A stretch of 64,000 nt of DNA from Nonomuraea sp. NEAU-A123 (GCF_018603905.1 NZ_JAHFZZ010000003.1:372001-436000); one strand, 5' to 3'; shown: positions 50,600 to 59,049, counted from the stretch's first letter. The notes: generated by a model from the letters alone, not told the origin. Numbers and translations: made by a program.

Positions 50600-51199
50600 A
50601 TGACCAGCAGACGGCAAATGCTCAAGTCCGCCCTGCTCGGCGGTGGCGCCGGCGTGGTCGCCGCGACCGCGCTGGGTTCGCTCGGCCCCGAGGCGGCGTT
50701 CGCCTCGGCCAAGGCGCAGGAGGTCGAGCCCGGCGCTCCCGACCCCAACTTCGCCGAGGGCCGGATCCGCTCGATCAAGGACAACACGCTCCTCGTCCTG
50801 GGCTCGAACATGGTCTTCCACAACATCAGGGTCGTGGACGGCACGAGCCTCTGGAAGCTCGGACCGATCCCCTTCGACCAGGCCAAGCCAGGTGACGGCC
50901 TGTACGCCCGAGGCGTGCGGATGCCCGACGGAGTGCTCGCCGCCGAGGCGGTATGGCTCAACATCGTCAACATCAAAGGCCACATCAAGAACATCACCAG
51001 CGACAAGCTCCACCTCGACCACAACGGTCAAGAGGTCCTCTGCCACGTCGTGCCCGGCAAGTCGGTCGCCATCCATTCCGAGTCACCGCCGTCCTCGGAC
51101 CTCTCGATGCTGCGGGTGAGCCAGCACGTGCAGATCCTGGGCGCGTGGCGGCCGGACACGAACGAGGTCGACATCGCCACCGTCTTCTCCCCCCACTAG
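50600..51199 (+). CDS. Tat-exported beta-barrel-like protein
   Basis: The protein is 199 aa. The twin-arginine signal TSRRQMLKSALLGGG is followed by a hydrophobic stretch and AFASA, giving export at about residue 36. The mature part has two related strand-rich units: AEGRIRSIKDNTLLVLGSNM, VFHNIRVVDGT and KGHIKNITSDKLHLDHNGQE, VLCHVVPGK. These look like OB-fold/DUF5666-type domains. It starts 11 bp after the MauA-like gene. It may be the exported partner or escort of that protein, which lacks a signal peptide of its own. Confidence 0.65.
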   Translation: MTSRRQMLKSALLGGGAGVVAATALGSLGPEAAFASAKAQEVEPGAPDPNFAEGRIRSIKDNTLLVLGSNMVFHNIRVVDGTSLWKLGPIPFDQAKPGDGLYARGVRMPDGVLAAEAVWLNIVNIKGHIKNITSDKLHLDHNGQEVLCHVVPGKSVAIHSESPPSSDLSMLRVSQHVQILGAWRPDTNEVDIATVFSPH

Positions 51200-51208
51200 G
51201 AGCGACAG

Positions 51209-51967
51209 ATGCAAGGGATCGCCGCGCTTCAGCCGTACGTGATCGCCCTCTTCCTCGTCTGGGCGGCCCTGATGAAACTGTTCAGTCGTCGAATGCGGGC
51301 GGAAGCCGGACGGACCGCACTGGCCCGGCTGGTCGGCTCGGCGCGCGCGATCCCCACGCTCCGGCTCGTCGGGGTGGTGGAGCTCGCGGTGGCGGCCGCA
51401 CTGCTGCTGCCTCCGGTCTCCCCTGAGGAGGGCGCGGCCGCCGCCGTGCTCTGCACGGGCTTCCTCGCCTATCTCACCTATTCGTACGCGACCGCGCCCA
51501 CCTCGTCATGCGGCTGCCTGGGCGCGCACTCCCATCCCGTGAACTGGCGCGCCTTCGCCCGCGCGGGGCTGCTGTGCGTCGCGGGTATCGCGGCGATCTG
51601 GGCCCGGCCGTACCCGCTGGATCCCCCGCTCGTGGCGCTGGGTCTGGTGGAGGTCGTCGCCCTGCTCGGCCTGTCGGCGGAGCTGGACCGCTACTGGCTG
51701 CGCCCGCTGCGCCAACTGCTCGTCCGGATCCGCCGGCCGCTCGCCGTACGCTCGCCGGAGGAGATCCCGCTGGAGGTCTCGCTGCACCTGCTCTACCGCA
51801 GCCCCGCCTACTGCTCGGCGTCCGCGCAGCTCACCTCGGACGTCCAGGACGTGTGGGACGAGGACGACCTCCGGTTCGTGGTGTACGGGGCGCGCGAGCG
51901 GACGGCCGTCTTCGCCATCCCCCTGTCCGGAGTCGACCCCTCGGCCGTCCGCGTCGCACTCACCTGA
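51209..51967 (+). CDS. MauE-like (DoxX-superfamily) redox-associated membrane protein
   Basis: The protein is 252 aa. The first 155 residues have four hydrophobic helices (LQPYVIALFLVWAALMKLF, LVGVVELAVAAALLLPPVS), with the conserved cysteines in TSSCGCLGAHSHPVNWRAFA. MauE proteins are needed for maturation and disulfide formation of the methylamine dehydrogenase small subunit, so the link to the Cys-rich protein two genes upstream is meaningful. A soluble C-terminal domain of about 80 residues (EVSLHLLYRSPAYCSASAQL) is an addition. No MauB, MauD or MauG gene is present. Confidence 0.8.
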   Translation: MQGIAALQPYVIALFLVWAALMKLFSRRMRAEAGRTALARLVGSARAIPTLRLVGVVELAVAAALLLPPVSPEEGAAAAVLCTGFLAYLTYSYATAPTSSCGCLGAHSHPVNWRAFARAGLLCVAGIAAIWARPYPLDPPLVALGLVEVVALLGLSAELDRYWLRPLRQLLVRIRRPLAVRSPEEIPLEVSLHLLYRSPAYCSASAQLTSDVQDVWDEDDLRFVVYGARERTAVFAIPLSGVDPSAVRVALT

Positions 51968-52021
51968 TCAGAGCGCCTGGCCGGACCGAGCCGATCGAGC
52001 GCGCCTTGGGCGACGCCGCGC

Positions 52022-52663
52022 TCAAGCCGGTACGAGGGCCTTGGAGCGATCGGCGACCAGGTGGACGGCGATGCCGGCGAGCACGGTGCCCATGAAGTAG
52101 CGCTGGATCCGCAGCCAGAGCGGGCGTTGGGCCAGGAAGGCCGCCAGAGCGCCCGCCGACACGGCGATCAGGGCGTTGACCAGGGTTCCGATGAAGATCT
52201 GGACCGAGCCGAGCGCGAGGCTCTGCAGCAGCACGTGCCCCATGGCGGGGTCGATGAACTGCGGCAGCAGCGAGAGGTACAGGATCGCGATCTTCGGGTT
52301 CAGCAGGCAGGTGAACAGGCCCATGGCGAAGAGTTTGCGCGGCGGCTCGATCTCCAGCTCGCGCGGCTCGAAGGCGGAGGTGCCGCCGGGCCTGACGGCG
52401 TTCCAGGCCAGCCAGAGCAGGTAGGCGGCGCCGGCGAGCTTGAGCACGGTGTAGGCGGCCGGCACGTATGCGAAGATCGCCGTCAGGCCCAGGCAGGTGG
52501 CCGTCAGATAGACGGTGAAGCCGAGCGCCACCCCGATGAGGGAGATCAGGCCGGCCCGGCGGCCCTGGGTGATGGAGCGTGACACCAGATAGATCATGTT
52601 CGGCCCAGGGGTGAGGACCATCCCCAGTGACACCAGTGCGATTCCCAGCATTCCACCCGTCAT
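52022..52663 (-). CDS. LysE/RhtB family amino-acid exporter
   Basis: The 213-aa inner-membrane protein has six helices. The signature SLGMVLTPGPNMIYLVSRSI is at the N-terminus and FTCLLNPKIAILYLSLLPQF in the middle. It exports basic or neutral amino acids or related metabolites by proton antiport. It is convergent with the MauE-like gene, leaving a 54-bp gap. ATG at 52663. Confidence 0.9.
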   Translation of the reverse strand: MTGGMLGIALVSLGMVLTPGPNMIYLVSRSITQGRRAGLISLIGVALGFTVYLTATCLGLTAIFAYVPAAYTVLKLAGAAYLLWLAWNAVRPGGTSAFEPRELEIEPPRKLFAMGLFTCLLNPKIAILYLSLLPQFIDPAMGHVLLQSLALGSVQIFIGTLVNALIAVSAGALAAFLAQRPLWLRIQRYFMGTVLAGIAVHLVADRSKALVPA

Positions 52664-52805
52664 ATGGGCACATTAGCGGACATTCTCTCCGTACATACAT
52701 GATTACTCTTCGTGCAACAGGCGACGCGGCAGGTTCACCGGTGGCATCTAAGGGCCCCTTTCGGGAAGCTGTCATCCGAGCAGCACCCGAGAAGGGACCT
52801 CAGCG

Positions 52806-53717
52806 ATGGACTTCAGGGACGACGCCAACCTCGACGCCTCACAGGTGGAGGACGTTGGCGGCAGTGGCGGCGGTGGCGGTGGCGGGGGCGGGTTCCCGGG
52901 CGGCGTGGTCATCGGCGGTGGCGGGATCGTCAGCCTGATCGTGCTCGTCGTGGTCTTCGTCCTGAACAACCTGAGCGGCGGCGACAGCCAGCCCGCTCAG
53001 CAGCAGCCGTCCTCGAATCTGTCGCAGCAGTGCCGGACCGGCAAGGACGCCGACCAGTCGGAGAAGTGCCGGGTCGTAGGTGTGGTCAACAGCATCCAGG
53101 ACTACTGGAAGACGCAGATTTCCGACTATCGCCCGGCGAAGACGGTCCTGTACTCCGGCAGCCTGCGTACCCCCTGCGGCGCGGCCAGCTCAGCGGTCGG
53201 CCCCTTCTATTGCCCCGGTGACCAGCGCGTCTACCTCGATCTGAGCTTCTTCAACCAGTTGCAGAGCCAGTTCGGCGCCAAAGGCGGCCCCTCTGGCACG
53301 GATGTACATAGCTCACCGTCAGTGACTAGTCCCCTCGCGCAGGCGTACGTGATCGCACACGAGTACGGACATCACGTACAAGACGAGCTAGGGACTATGG
53401 CCAAGGTCGGCCAGGGCGCCGGCGCCGAGAGCGGATCCGTCCGTCTGGAGTTGCAGGCTGACTGCTATGCGGGGGTATGGACGCATAACGCCTACAAGAC
53501 CGGCTTCTTTGAGCAGCAGTTCACCAACAAGGACATCGCCGCGGCCCTCGACGCCGCCGCGATCGTCGGCGACGACAACATCCAGAAGCACACCCAAGGG
53601 CGCATTGATCCCGATTCGTTCACGCACGGCACCTCGGCCCAGCGCGTGAAGTGGTTCAGCACCGGCTACAAGAGCGGCGATCCGGAGCAGTGCGACACCT
53701 TCAGTGGCTCGATCTAG
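52806..53717 (+). CDS. YpfJ-type neutral zinc metallopeptidase
   Basis: The protein is 303 aa. The N-terminus is cytoplasmic and Gly-rich, one helix spans about residues 33-56 (VVIGGGGIVSLIVLVVVFVL), and the exported peptidase domain has the zincin motif HEYGHH (185-190) followed by VQDELG. QLQSQFGAKG and LELQADCYAGVWTHNAY, with the third metal-ligand region, complete the YpfJ family features. It is a membrane-anchored extracellular protease of unknown substrate. It ends at the border with prophage DNA; its last 17 bp overlap the first minus-strand gene of that region. Confidence 0.9.
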   Translation: MDFRDDANLDASQVEDVGGSGGGGGGGGGFPGGVVIGGGGIVSLIVLVVVFVLNNLSGGDSQPAQQQPSSNLSQQCRTGKDADQSEKCRVVGVVNSIQDYWKTQISDYRPAKTVLYSGSLRTPCGAASSAVGPFYCPGDQRVYLDLSFFNQLQSQFGAKGGPSGTDVHSSPSVTSPLAQAYVIAHEYGHHVQDELGTMAKVGQGAGAESGSVRLELQADCYAGVWTHNAYKTGFFEQQFTNKDIAAALDAAAIVGDDNIQKHTQGRIDPDSFTHGTSAQRVKWFSTGYKSGDPEQCDTFSGSI

Positions 53718-53976
53718 GTCGACCCACCTTGCCGCACTCAAGGCACCCGTCGGAGCCCGGGAACCAGAGATGGCCAAGCACAGCCCAGCACATCGGCCGG
53801 CGCCACCAACGCCGCGGCGGCGACCAGAGTCGGCCGGCCGCGAGCTCGTCGGTAGAGAATCCCGCCGGCGGCGTGAGCCCGCTTGCGAACGTCGGTAGGA
53901 CAGCGGTCGGCCGGTCGTCGGTCCAGGGGACTCGAATACGGGGGATGACCTCGGTCGGGATGTCGTCAGGTCGCAT
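53701..53976 (-). CDS. Small hypothetical protein at the prophage border
   Basis: The 91-aa protein ends in a potential zinc knuckle (GSDGCLECGKVGR) and contains the Trp-rich RRWWRRPMCWAVLGHLWF. It overlaps the convergent metallopeptidase gene by 17 bp. It could be the last phage early gene or a host gene next to the attachment site. No family is recognised. Confidence 0.5.
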   Translation of the reverse strand: MRPDDIPTEVIPRIRVPWTDDRPTAVLPTFASGLTPPAGFSTDELAAGRLWSPPRRWWRRPMCWAVLGHLWFPGSDGCLECGKVGRPRSSH

Positions 53977-53987
53977 GTGCGAAACGT

Positions 53988-54022
53988 AGCGAGCCCTTAC
54001 GCAGAGTGCGCAAGGGCTCGCT
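53988..54022. terminator. Terminator at the end of the prophage early operon
   Basis: AGCGAGCCCTT (53988-53998) pairs perfectly with AAGGGCTCGCT (54012-54022) over a 13-nt loop. It lies after the last well-supported early gene (stop 54144) and before the 91-aa border gene. The 120 bp between hold no supported gene; a 34-aa frame at 54031-54135 is too weak to call. Confidence 0.75.
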
Positions 54023-54143
54023 ATCGGACTTCACCCAGCAACCCGATTCCGCCTGATCCCGCGAGAATCACCGGCAAGGTACAGCAGTACATGCGTCGAG
54101 GCCCGCACCGCTTCCCCACGGGCGAGCCTCGACATCGAACATT

Positions 54144-54488
54144 TTATCGACGCCGTCGGAACGGCACGACGACGCCCCCAGCCCCGGTCAAGCTCGCCGC
54201 CGCGGCGTCGAACGGAATCTCGCCTTGCTTCGCCCGCGGCCGGCGCCGACACGTCGCAGCATGCACGCGAAAGCGCGTTTCGAGCGGGTGCGCGACCTGG
54301 TCGGCCTCGGCCGCGGCCGTGATGGTCCGGCACCACCACACGCGGACGTCCACGCGGTACGCCGCCACTGTGCCGAGCGGATCCGGCTCGACGTCGAGGC
54401 ACTGCCGCTCGCCGCCCTTCGTCACGGCGAAGAACACCAGCGCCTTGCAGTCCTCGCAGCGCGTCACCTCGCGGGCGTTCGGCTTCAC
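54144..54488 (-). CDS. Phage zinc-ribbon-like hypothetical protein
   Basis: The protein is 114 aa: MKPNAREVTRCEDCKALVFF, AVTKGGERQCLDVEP, then VWWCRTITAAAEA and HAATCRRRPRAKQG. The CxxC plus later cysteines suggest zinc binding, and the C-terminus is basic. Its ATG overlaps the previous stop by 4 bp. Similar small Cys-containing proteins are common in actinophage early regions; function unknown. Confidence 0.7.
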   Translation of the reverse strand: MKPNAREVTRCEDCKALVFFAVTKGGERQCLDVEPDPLGTVAAYRVDVRVWWCRTITAAAEADQVAHPLETRFRVHAATCRRRPRAKQGEIPFDAAAASLTGAGGVVVPFRRRR

Positions 54489-54820
54489 GGCCCCTCCACG
54501 AGGTCGACGTCGCGCTCGGGGTCGAACGGGGTCCAGTCGACCACGGCCGCGCTCGGGTGCCAGGTCTCCGGATGCCGGAAGCAGCGTTGCGCGAGCAGCC
54601 GCTCGCCGATCTCGCCCTCGAGGCGGATCGCGAGGATCCGGCCACCGTCGACGTCGACGAGCTCAGGCGCCCCTGGTAGGCCGGCCGAGATGCGCTGCCG
54701 GCACCGATCGTCGACGGCGCCGTGTCGGCGCCGCGGCTTGTGCACTACGCACCGGCCAGGCCAGTCGCGGAACACCGCCACGACCTCGCCGACAACGAGC
54801 ACCACAGTTCGCGCGTTCAT
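54485..54820 (-). CDS. Phage hypothetical protein
   Basis: The 111-aa protein starts MNARTVVLVVGEVVAVFRDW. The middle is basic (HKPRRRHGAVDDRCRQRISA) and the end acidic (DWTPFDPERDVDLVEGP). It is coupled by ATGA overlaps to both neighbours. No known family or motif. Confidence 0.65.
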   Translation of the reverse strand: MNARTVVLVVGEVVAVFRDWPGRCVVHKPRRRHGAVDDRCRQRISAGLPGAPELVDVDGGRILAIRLEGEIGERLLAQRCFRHPETWHPSAAVVDWTPFDPERDVDLVEGP

Positions 54821-55830
54821 GCGGGAATCCTCCTTGACGGGTGACAGTCCGGGCAGCGTCCGAGGTCGTCGCGAGTCTCGGGGTGCTCGCGGCGCCTGGT
54901 GGTCGGGTTGCACTGCCCGCACCAGGTGAGCGGGGCGGGTGCGTTGGCCTGCTCGACAGCGGCCCGGGCTCGCGGCCACCACGGGCCCGGGGTCTTGAGG
55001 CGGCCCGGGCCGATCGTGGCGCCGTCGGCCGCACACTCGAGCATCGCGCGCCGGACGATAGGCCACGGCCGGTCACTGCACTCGAGCAGCGCGGCCCGCA
55101 CCTCTGAGGCTTTCCAGTCGCGCCGAATCACGAGGACCTCGGCCACGGCTCGAATGATCTCGGAATCCTCCCCCTCCCCCGAGACGCCGGCCACTGCGGC
55201 GCCTGTGGATATCTCGGGGAGGGAGGGGGAGGGGGTTTCTCTCTCTTCTCTAACTTCTCTATAAGGAATAGCTGCCGCACCCTGCGGCAAGGGTGGCCGC
55301 TGTGTGCGGTAAGGGTTGCCGCTGTCAGCGGCCACGGCCCCACTTTGTCCGTTAATAGGTGGCCGCTGTGTGCGGCCACCCTGACCAGGCGTTTTACCGC
55401 CCGAAGACGGTTCGGGGCGACCCACTTGAGGAAAGTTATCCACAGGCTCGCGCTCCGTAGCCGCGTCCGGAATGCGCTGTTCGCGCTGAATCCGCGAGAG
55501 CTTCGTGTCGTACAGCACGTACCGGCTCGCGGCCCTCGAGCGGGTGCCGGCCTTGAACATCGGGATCACCTCGACGTACCCGCATGCGATGAGCTGCTTG
55601 AGCCCGCGGTCGAACGAGTCGACCGACAGGCCCATCACGGCCGCGATCTCGGCTCGGGTGAGTTCCTCGGCACGCCTCGAGTAGATGTCGACGCACAGCG
55701 CGAGGCAGACGTACGCAGCCTTGCCGTTCTTGTCGAGCCGCTCGTCGGCGATCACCTCGTGATAGACCTGCCCGAACCAATCGACGTCGCCCCCGCGACC
55801 GACCGCATGCCGGGTCGATCCGCGCGTCAC
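54817..55830 (-). CDS. Phage replication-initiation-like HTH/DnaD-type protein
   Basis: The protein is 337 aa. The N-terminal winged helix (LDKNGKAAYVCLALCVDIYS, RRAEELTRAEIAAVMGLSVD, SFDRGLKQLIACGYVEV) is of the helix-turn-helix type in phage replication initiators. The middle is Pro/Gln/Arg-rich and unstructured (about 130-215), and a helical C-terminal segment (RRDWKASEVRAALLECSDRP) ends in a zinc-like CGQC...CPDC. It sits in the early operon and probably loads the host helicase. Start GTG at 55830 overlaps the preceding stop. Confidence 0.7.
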   Translation of the reverse strand: MTRGSTRHAVGRGGDVDWFGQVYHEVIADERLDKNGKAAYVCLALCVDIYSRRAEELTRAEIAAVMGLSVDSFDRGLKQLIACGYVEVIPMFKAGTRSRAASRYVLYDTKLSRIQREQRIPDAATEREPVDNFPQVGRPEPSSGGKTPGQGGRTQRPPINGQSGAVAADSGNPYRTQRPPLPQGAAAIPYREVREERETPSPSLPEISTGAAVAGVSGEGEDSEIIRAVAEVLVIRRDWKASEVRAALLECSDRPWPIVRRAMLECAADGATIGPGRLKTPGPWWPRARAAVEQANAPAPLTWCGQCNPTTRRREHPETRDDLGRCPDCHPSRRIPA

Positions 55831-56111
55831 TCGTCCGTCCTTGCTGTTGTGGTCATGCTTGCCCCCGGGGGATATGTGAGACGGCCCGCAGAGGGGCCGA
55901 CGAAGTGTCGTCTTGGCCAGCACGCCGCGCACGGCGGCAGCGTGCGCGCAATGGCGTGGAGCCGCTTGAGGTTGCGCCATGCCTGCTCAGGCGTGATCGG
56001 ATCCGAGAGCCTCGGCAGCCGCTTGTACCGCTCGAGCTCGAGCGTCTCGAGGGAGCCGTACCGCTCGCGATAGAGCTGGGCTACCAGCTCCCCATGTCCC
56101 GCTACGGTCAT
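55827..56111 (-). CDS. Phage hypothetical protein
   Basis: The 94-aa protein starts MTVAGHGELVAQLYRERYGS. A helical central region (EQAWRNLKRLHAIARTLPPC) includes a CAAC pair, and the C-terminus is Thr-rich. It is the first gene of the distal early operon, coupled to the replication-like gene by GTGA. No family recognised. Confidence 0.65.
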   Translation of the reverse strand: MTVAGHGELVAQLYRERYGSLETLELERYKRLPRLSDPITPEQAWRNLKRLHAIARTLPPCAACWPRRHFVGPSAGRLTYPPGASMTTTARTDE

Positions 56112-56373
56112 CCCGTTCCCCCGCCTGACAGGGGCCCATGACGGTAAAGTGCTGCGCATAGCGCGCGACCTCCACACAGGTCGTGGCCCCGCCGGGATTG
56201 GCGTCCCATCAGGCGGGGCTTTCGCATTTCTAGGGGTCGATCACCGGCCCAGGCCCGGGAGTCCCCTTCTGGCGCGAGAAGTGGTTCCAAGGGGCCATAG
56301 ACCGGCGACCGATGGGGGCACCGTACTACGGGCAATGTACATAGGTGAGCGACTCGGCCGAGCTCGGCGCGCG
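56112..56373. promoter_or_regulatory. Early-region intergenic segment with hairpin and shared operator-like motif
   Basis: These 262 bp have no convincing gene. GCCCCGCC (56186-56193) and GGCGGGGC (56212-56219) form an 8-bp hairpin followed by TTTCGCATTTCT, reading as a plus-strand terminator. At 56335-56347 lies ATGTACATAGGTG, whose 13 bases also occur on the minus strand at 59540-59528 in the other regulatory region of the prophage. ATGTACAT is itself a palindrome. The segment should hold the promoter of the distal early operon. Confidence 0.5.
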
Positions 56374-56628
56374 TTAGAACAACACGAGCTGCACAACAGG
56401 CAGGCCGAGCACGATGCGATCGCGCTGCGGCCCGCCGTCCGCGGCTCGGGCCACGTACCATTCGGCGATGATCGCCTTGGTCTGCGCGATCGCCGCGTCG
56501 AGCCCTACGCCGTGGTTCTGACCTCGGCAGATCAGGCAGACACACCGCTCGTCGCTGCCGTCGTAGCAGCTCGCATCGCACCGGCCGATGACCTCGCGCC
56601 CTCGACGGTACGTCGCCAACGTGACCAT
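56374..56628 (-). CDS. Phage Cys-containing hypothetical protein
   Basis: The 84-aa protein contains a cysteine-rich segment (GRCDASCYDGSDERCVCLIC) and a helix (AAIAQTKAIIAEWYVARAAD). It probably binds zinc. It is separated from the upstream gene by 58 bp. Function unknown; not overlapped by any better frame. Confidence 0.6.
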   Translation of the reverse strand: MVTLATYRRGREVIGRCDASCYDGSDERCVCLICRGQNHGVGLDAAIAQTKAIIAEWYVARAADGGPQRDRIVLGLPVVQLVLF

Positions 56629-56686
56629 AGGCTTTTATCATGCCTTGACCAACGCTCCCGTGCAGGTGACTTACGGGTGATACCTC

Positions 56687-56956
56687 TTAGAGCCACTCGG
56701 CCCGGGCCCGCCACTCCCGGGGTACCGTCGTGTGCGCTGCTGCCGGGTCGGCGATGACATCGCTCACCCAGTGAGCTTGAGGGCGCCAACGGCCATCGAC
56801 GAGGATCTCGCGGCGCCCGGGCGTCCCTCGGTCGGGGACCACGAGCCAACCGTCGTCGAGGACCTCGACGACGGTCGCGGGGCAGCCTGCCCAGCGGCCG
56901 AGGTCTGTGCCGCGGTCGGTGACGATGACGCGATCGCCGGCCTGTACGTCGCTCAT
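56687..56956 (-). CDS. Phage SH3/KOW-like small protein
   Basis: The 89-aa protein has MSDVQAGDRVIVTDRGTDLG, RWAGCPATVVEVLDDGWLVV, then PDRGTPGRREILVDG. The strand spacing suggests an SH3-like beta barrel of the type in small phage nucleic-acid-binding proteins. ATGA overlap with the exonuclease gene. Confidence 0.65.
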   Translation of the reverse strand: MSDVQAGDRVIVTDRGTDLGRWAGCPATVVEVLDDGWLVVPDRGTPGRREILVDGRWRPQAHWVSDVIADPAAAHTTVPREWRARAEWL

Positions 56957-57981
56957 GAGGTCGTCTCCTCGGGTGGCTGGTCGCCGATGTAGGTCACGCG
57001 GGCCGAGTAGGTCGCGGCGTTGCGCGGCACCTCAAGGCCGTGCCGCTTGAGCCTCTCCGCCGCGACCTTCTGATTCATCCGCTCGCCGTTCGACCGCCAG
57101 CCGAGCCGGTACGGGCCGTACTCGCCCTCGGGCAGCCCGTCGAGGATGGCCTCGGCGAACGACTTGTCGCTCTTGCCGTCGGCCTCGCGCTCGCTGCCCT
57201 CGAGCCGCATCTTGAGCGCGGCCTCGATCGCCGGGCCCTGGTCATCGAGCTCGGTCCGGATCGTCTTCTGACGGTCGGGCCAGCACCGCGTGACCCACTT
57301 GCAAGCGTCGGCCTTCCAGTCGAGGCCCGGGCCGCGGCAACCGCGGGGCGCGAGGTCGGGGTTCCGCTTGGCCACGGCGCGCACGTCGAACAGCCAGCGC
57401 ATCGCGGCGTCGGCCTCGGCCTCGTCGTACGGGCTGATCCACACGTAGTGCTCGCCGCGGGCGCGGTCGATGTAGAGGAGCGCGACCCAATCGACGCGCT
57501 GCCCGGCATCGCGCCGACCCTTGCCGTAGCCGTGCACCTGCCAGTTGTGGTTACGCTTCGGGCCGAGCCGGCGAGCCTTGCTGATCGCGCTCTCGGTGCA
57601 CGTCTTGAGGTCGACCACGATGCCGGTCCCGTCCGGGCGCCGGAGCGTCACATACAGGTCGCTGTGCCCCTTGAGGCCGTCAACGAAGAGCGTGCCCTCG
57701 ACCTCGCACCCGCCGAGCGAGTCGGCCAGGAGAGGGAGGATCTTCTCGTGCAGCCACGTGCCGAGAATCGCGGCCCTGGTCGGGGGCGGGGCGTCGCTCG
57801 GGGGCGTGCCGGCGATGATGTACGCGGCCTCGCGCTCGCACCCGCCCAACGCCGAGATGCCGAGTTCGGGTTGCCAACCGCGCTCGTGCATGAGGTCGGC
57901 GCGAACCCACATGTCCTCGACGGCGACGTCGAGGATCGCGCGTAGGTCGTCCGAGGTCATGGCCTCGGGCGCGATCGTCAT
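56953..57981 (-). CDS. PD-(D/E)XK nuclease (phage exonuclease, Cas4-like)
   Basis: The protein is 342 aa. GCEREAAYIIAG near residue 50 corresponds to the N-terminal cysteine/helix region. The active site is formed by HSDLYVTL (D) and GIVVDLKTCTES (the D/ExK pair), followed by the conserved glutamine in HNWQVHGYGKG. Two later cysteines (DWKADACKWVTRCWPD) may belong to an Fe-S or zinc site. It is fused by an ATGA overlap to the RecT-like gene, a standard exonuclease-annealase pair for phage homologous recombination. Confidence 0.82.
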   Translation of the reverse strand: MTIAPEAMTSDDLRAILDVAVEDMWVRADLMHERGWQPELGISALGGCEREAAYIIAGTPPSDAPPPTRAAILGTWLHEKILPLLADSLGGCEVEGTLFVDGLKGHSDLYVTLRRPDGTGIVVDLKTCTESAISKARRLGPKRNHNWQVHGYGKGRRDAGQRVDWVALLYIDRARGEHYVWISPYDEAEADAAMRWLFDVRAVAKRNPDLAPRGCRGPGLDWKADACKWVTRCWPDRQKTIRTELDDQGPAIEAALKMRLEGSEREADGKSDKSFAEAILDGLPEGEYGPYRLGWRSNGERMNQKVAAERLKRHGLEVPRNAATYSARVTYIGDQPPEETTS

Positions 57982-58952
57982 CGGGTGGCGCCGTTCGCCG
58001 CGGTGGTGCGACGGGCGCGGCTGTTGGTCTTGGGCTGATCGACCTGGTCGAGCGTCTGCTGTCCGGGGAAGTCCGCGGGGCCGGTCGAGCCCGCGGGCGC
58101 GGTCTTGAGCCACTCCTGACGGGCGAGGATCACGTTCCCGATCGGCCGTGCGTCGTCGTCGCTCGCGGGGGTGTTGACCCACTTCTGATCGCGGGCGTGC
58201 GTCCACAGGTCGCGGAGCCGGTCCTCGGCCGCCTTGCGCGTCTTGGCGGTCGCCCCGGGCACGACCGTCGCGACCTCGTCGACGAGCTCGGCCATGGTGG
58301 CGGGGTACTCGACGATGTCGGCGTCGACCGGCTCGTGTGCCGACGGCTGCACGGCCGACGGCTCGCCGTTGGGCTGCGCGGGGCCGACGGGCTGGTCGAC
58401 GTCGACGAGCTCGGCCTCGACCGTCTCGTCGATGCGGTCGCGCAGCTCGTCGGGCGTGTAGCCGAACCCGAGCAGGATGTCGGAGGCGTAGGCGCGCAGG
58501 CACCTCGAGGTCGCCCGGGCGACCATCATCGCCCGCGGGTTCTTCCTGTAATTCGAGTTCTCGCGCGTAGTCAGGCCCGCGAGCTGCGCGTCTTCCATGG
58601 TGTAGGTGACGGGCCTCGAGGGTGCCTTGCCCTTGCGGGTGAACCGCACCGTGCACGCCTTAGTGCTGTCCTCGAGGATCTCGAAATCGTGGCCGGCGCG
58701 GAGCACGAGCCCGCGCATCAGGTTGGCCGACATGCCGATCTTGCCGCGCTCGCAATACATCTCCTGAGCGGCCGTCATGAACGGGATGTCGAGCGTCGCG
58801 GCCGTCATCATCATCGCGACGATGTTGCCCGTCTTGCCGCGCAGGTGGTCGGGCAGGATGCCCGCATCGCTGAGGACCTCGGCGAGCTTCATACGGTCAT
58901 CGAACGACGCGGGCACGTCCGTTCGAGCAACGAGGGCGATCTCGGTCGTCAT
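57978..58952 (-). CDS. RecT-like single-strand annealing protein
   Basis: The protein is 324 aa. The core covers residues about 15-165: LAEVLSDAGILPDHLRGKTG, FMTAAQEMYCERGKIGMSAN, LMRGLVLRAGHDFEI. RENSNYRKNPRAMMVARATS, RCLRAYASDILLGFGYTPDE completes the RecT/Redbeta-like domain. The C-terminal 120 residues are acidic and disordered, ending in an Arg-rich tail (NSRARRTTAANGATR). GGAGGAAAACAGC is a strong ribosome site before the ATG at 58952. It anneals ssDNA produced by the downstream exonuclease. Confidence 0.85.
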   Translation of the reverse strand: MTTEIALVARTDVPASFDDRMKLAEVLSDAGILPDHLRGKTGNIVAMMMTAATLDIPFMTAAQEMYCERGKIGMSANLMRGLVLRAGHDFEILEDSTKACTVRFTRKGKAPSRPVTYTMEDAQLAGLTTRENSNYRKNPRAMMVARATSRCLRAYASDILLGFGYTPDELRDRIDETVEAELVDVDQPVGPAQPNGEPSAVQPSAHEPVDADIVEYPATMAELVDEVATVVPGATAKTRKAAEDRLRDLWTHARDQKWVNTPASDDDARPIGNVILARQEWLKTAPAGSTGPADFPGQQTLDQVDQPKTNSRARRTTAANGATR

Positions 58953-59049
58953 GCTGTTTTCCTCCACTGGCCTATGTCTTGTGACTATCGAACGCTGCGG
59001 CCTAGGTGACCGGCAGACGTCCGCCCGGGTTGCGGGCGAACGATGGGTA

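Noticed and set aside
54031..54135. 34-codon minus-strand ORF before the early-operon terminator
   Set aside because: Too short, no ribosome site and no homology; it is mentioned only as part of the terminator region.
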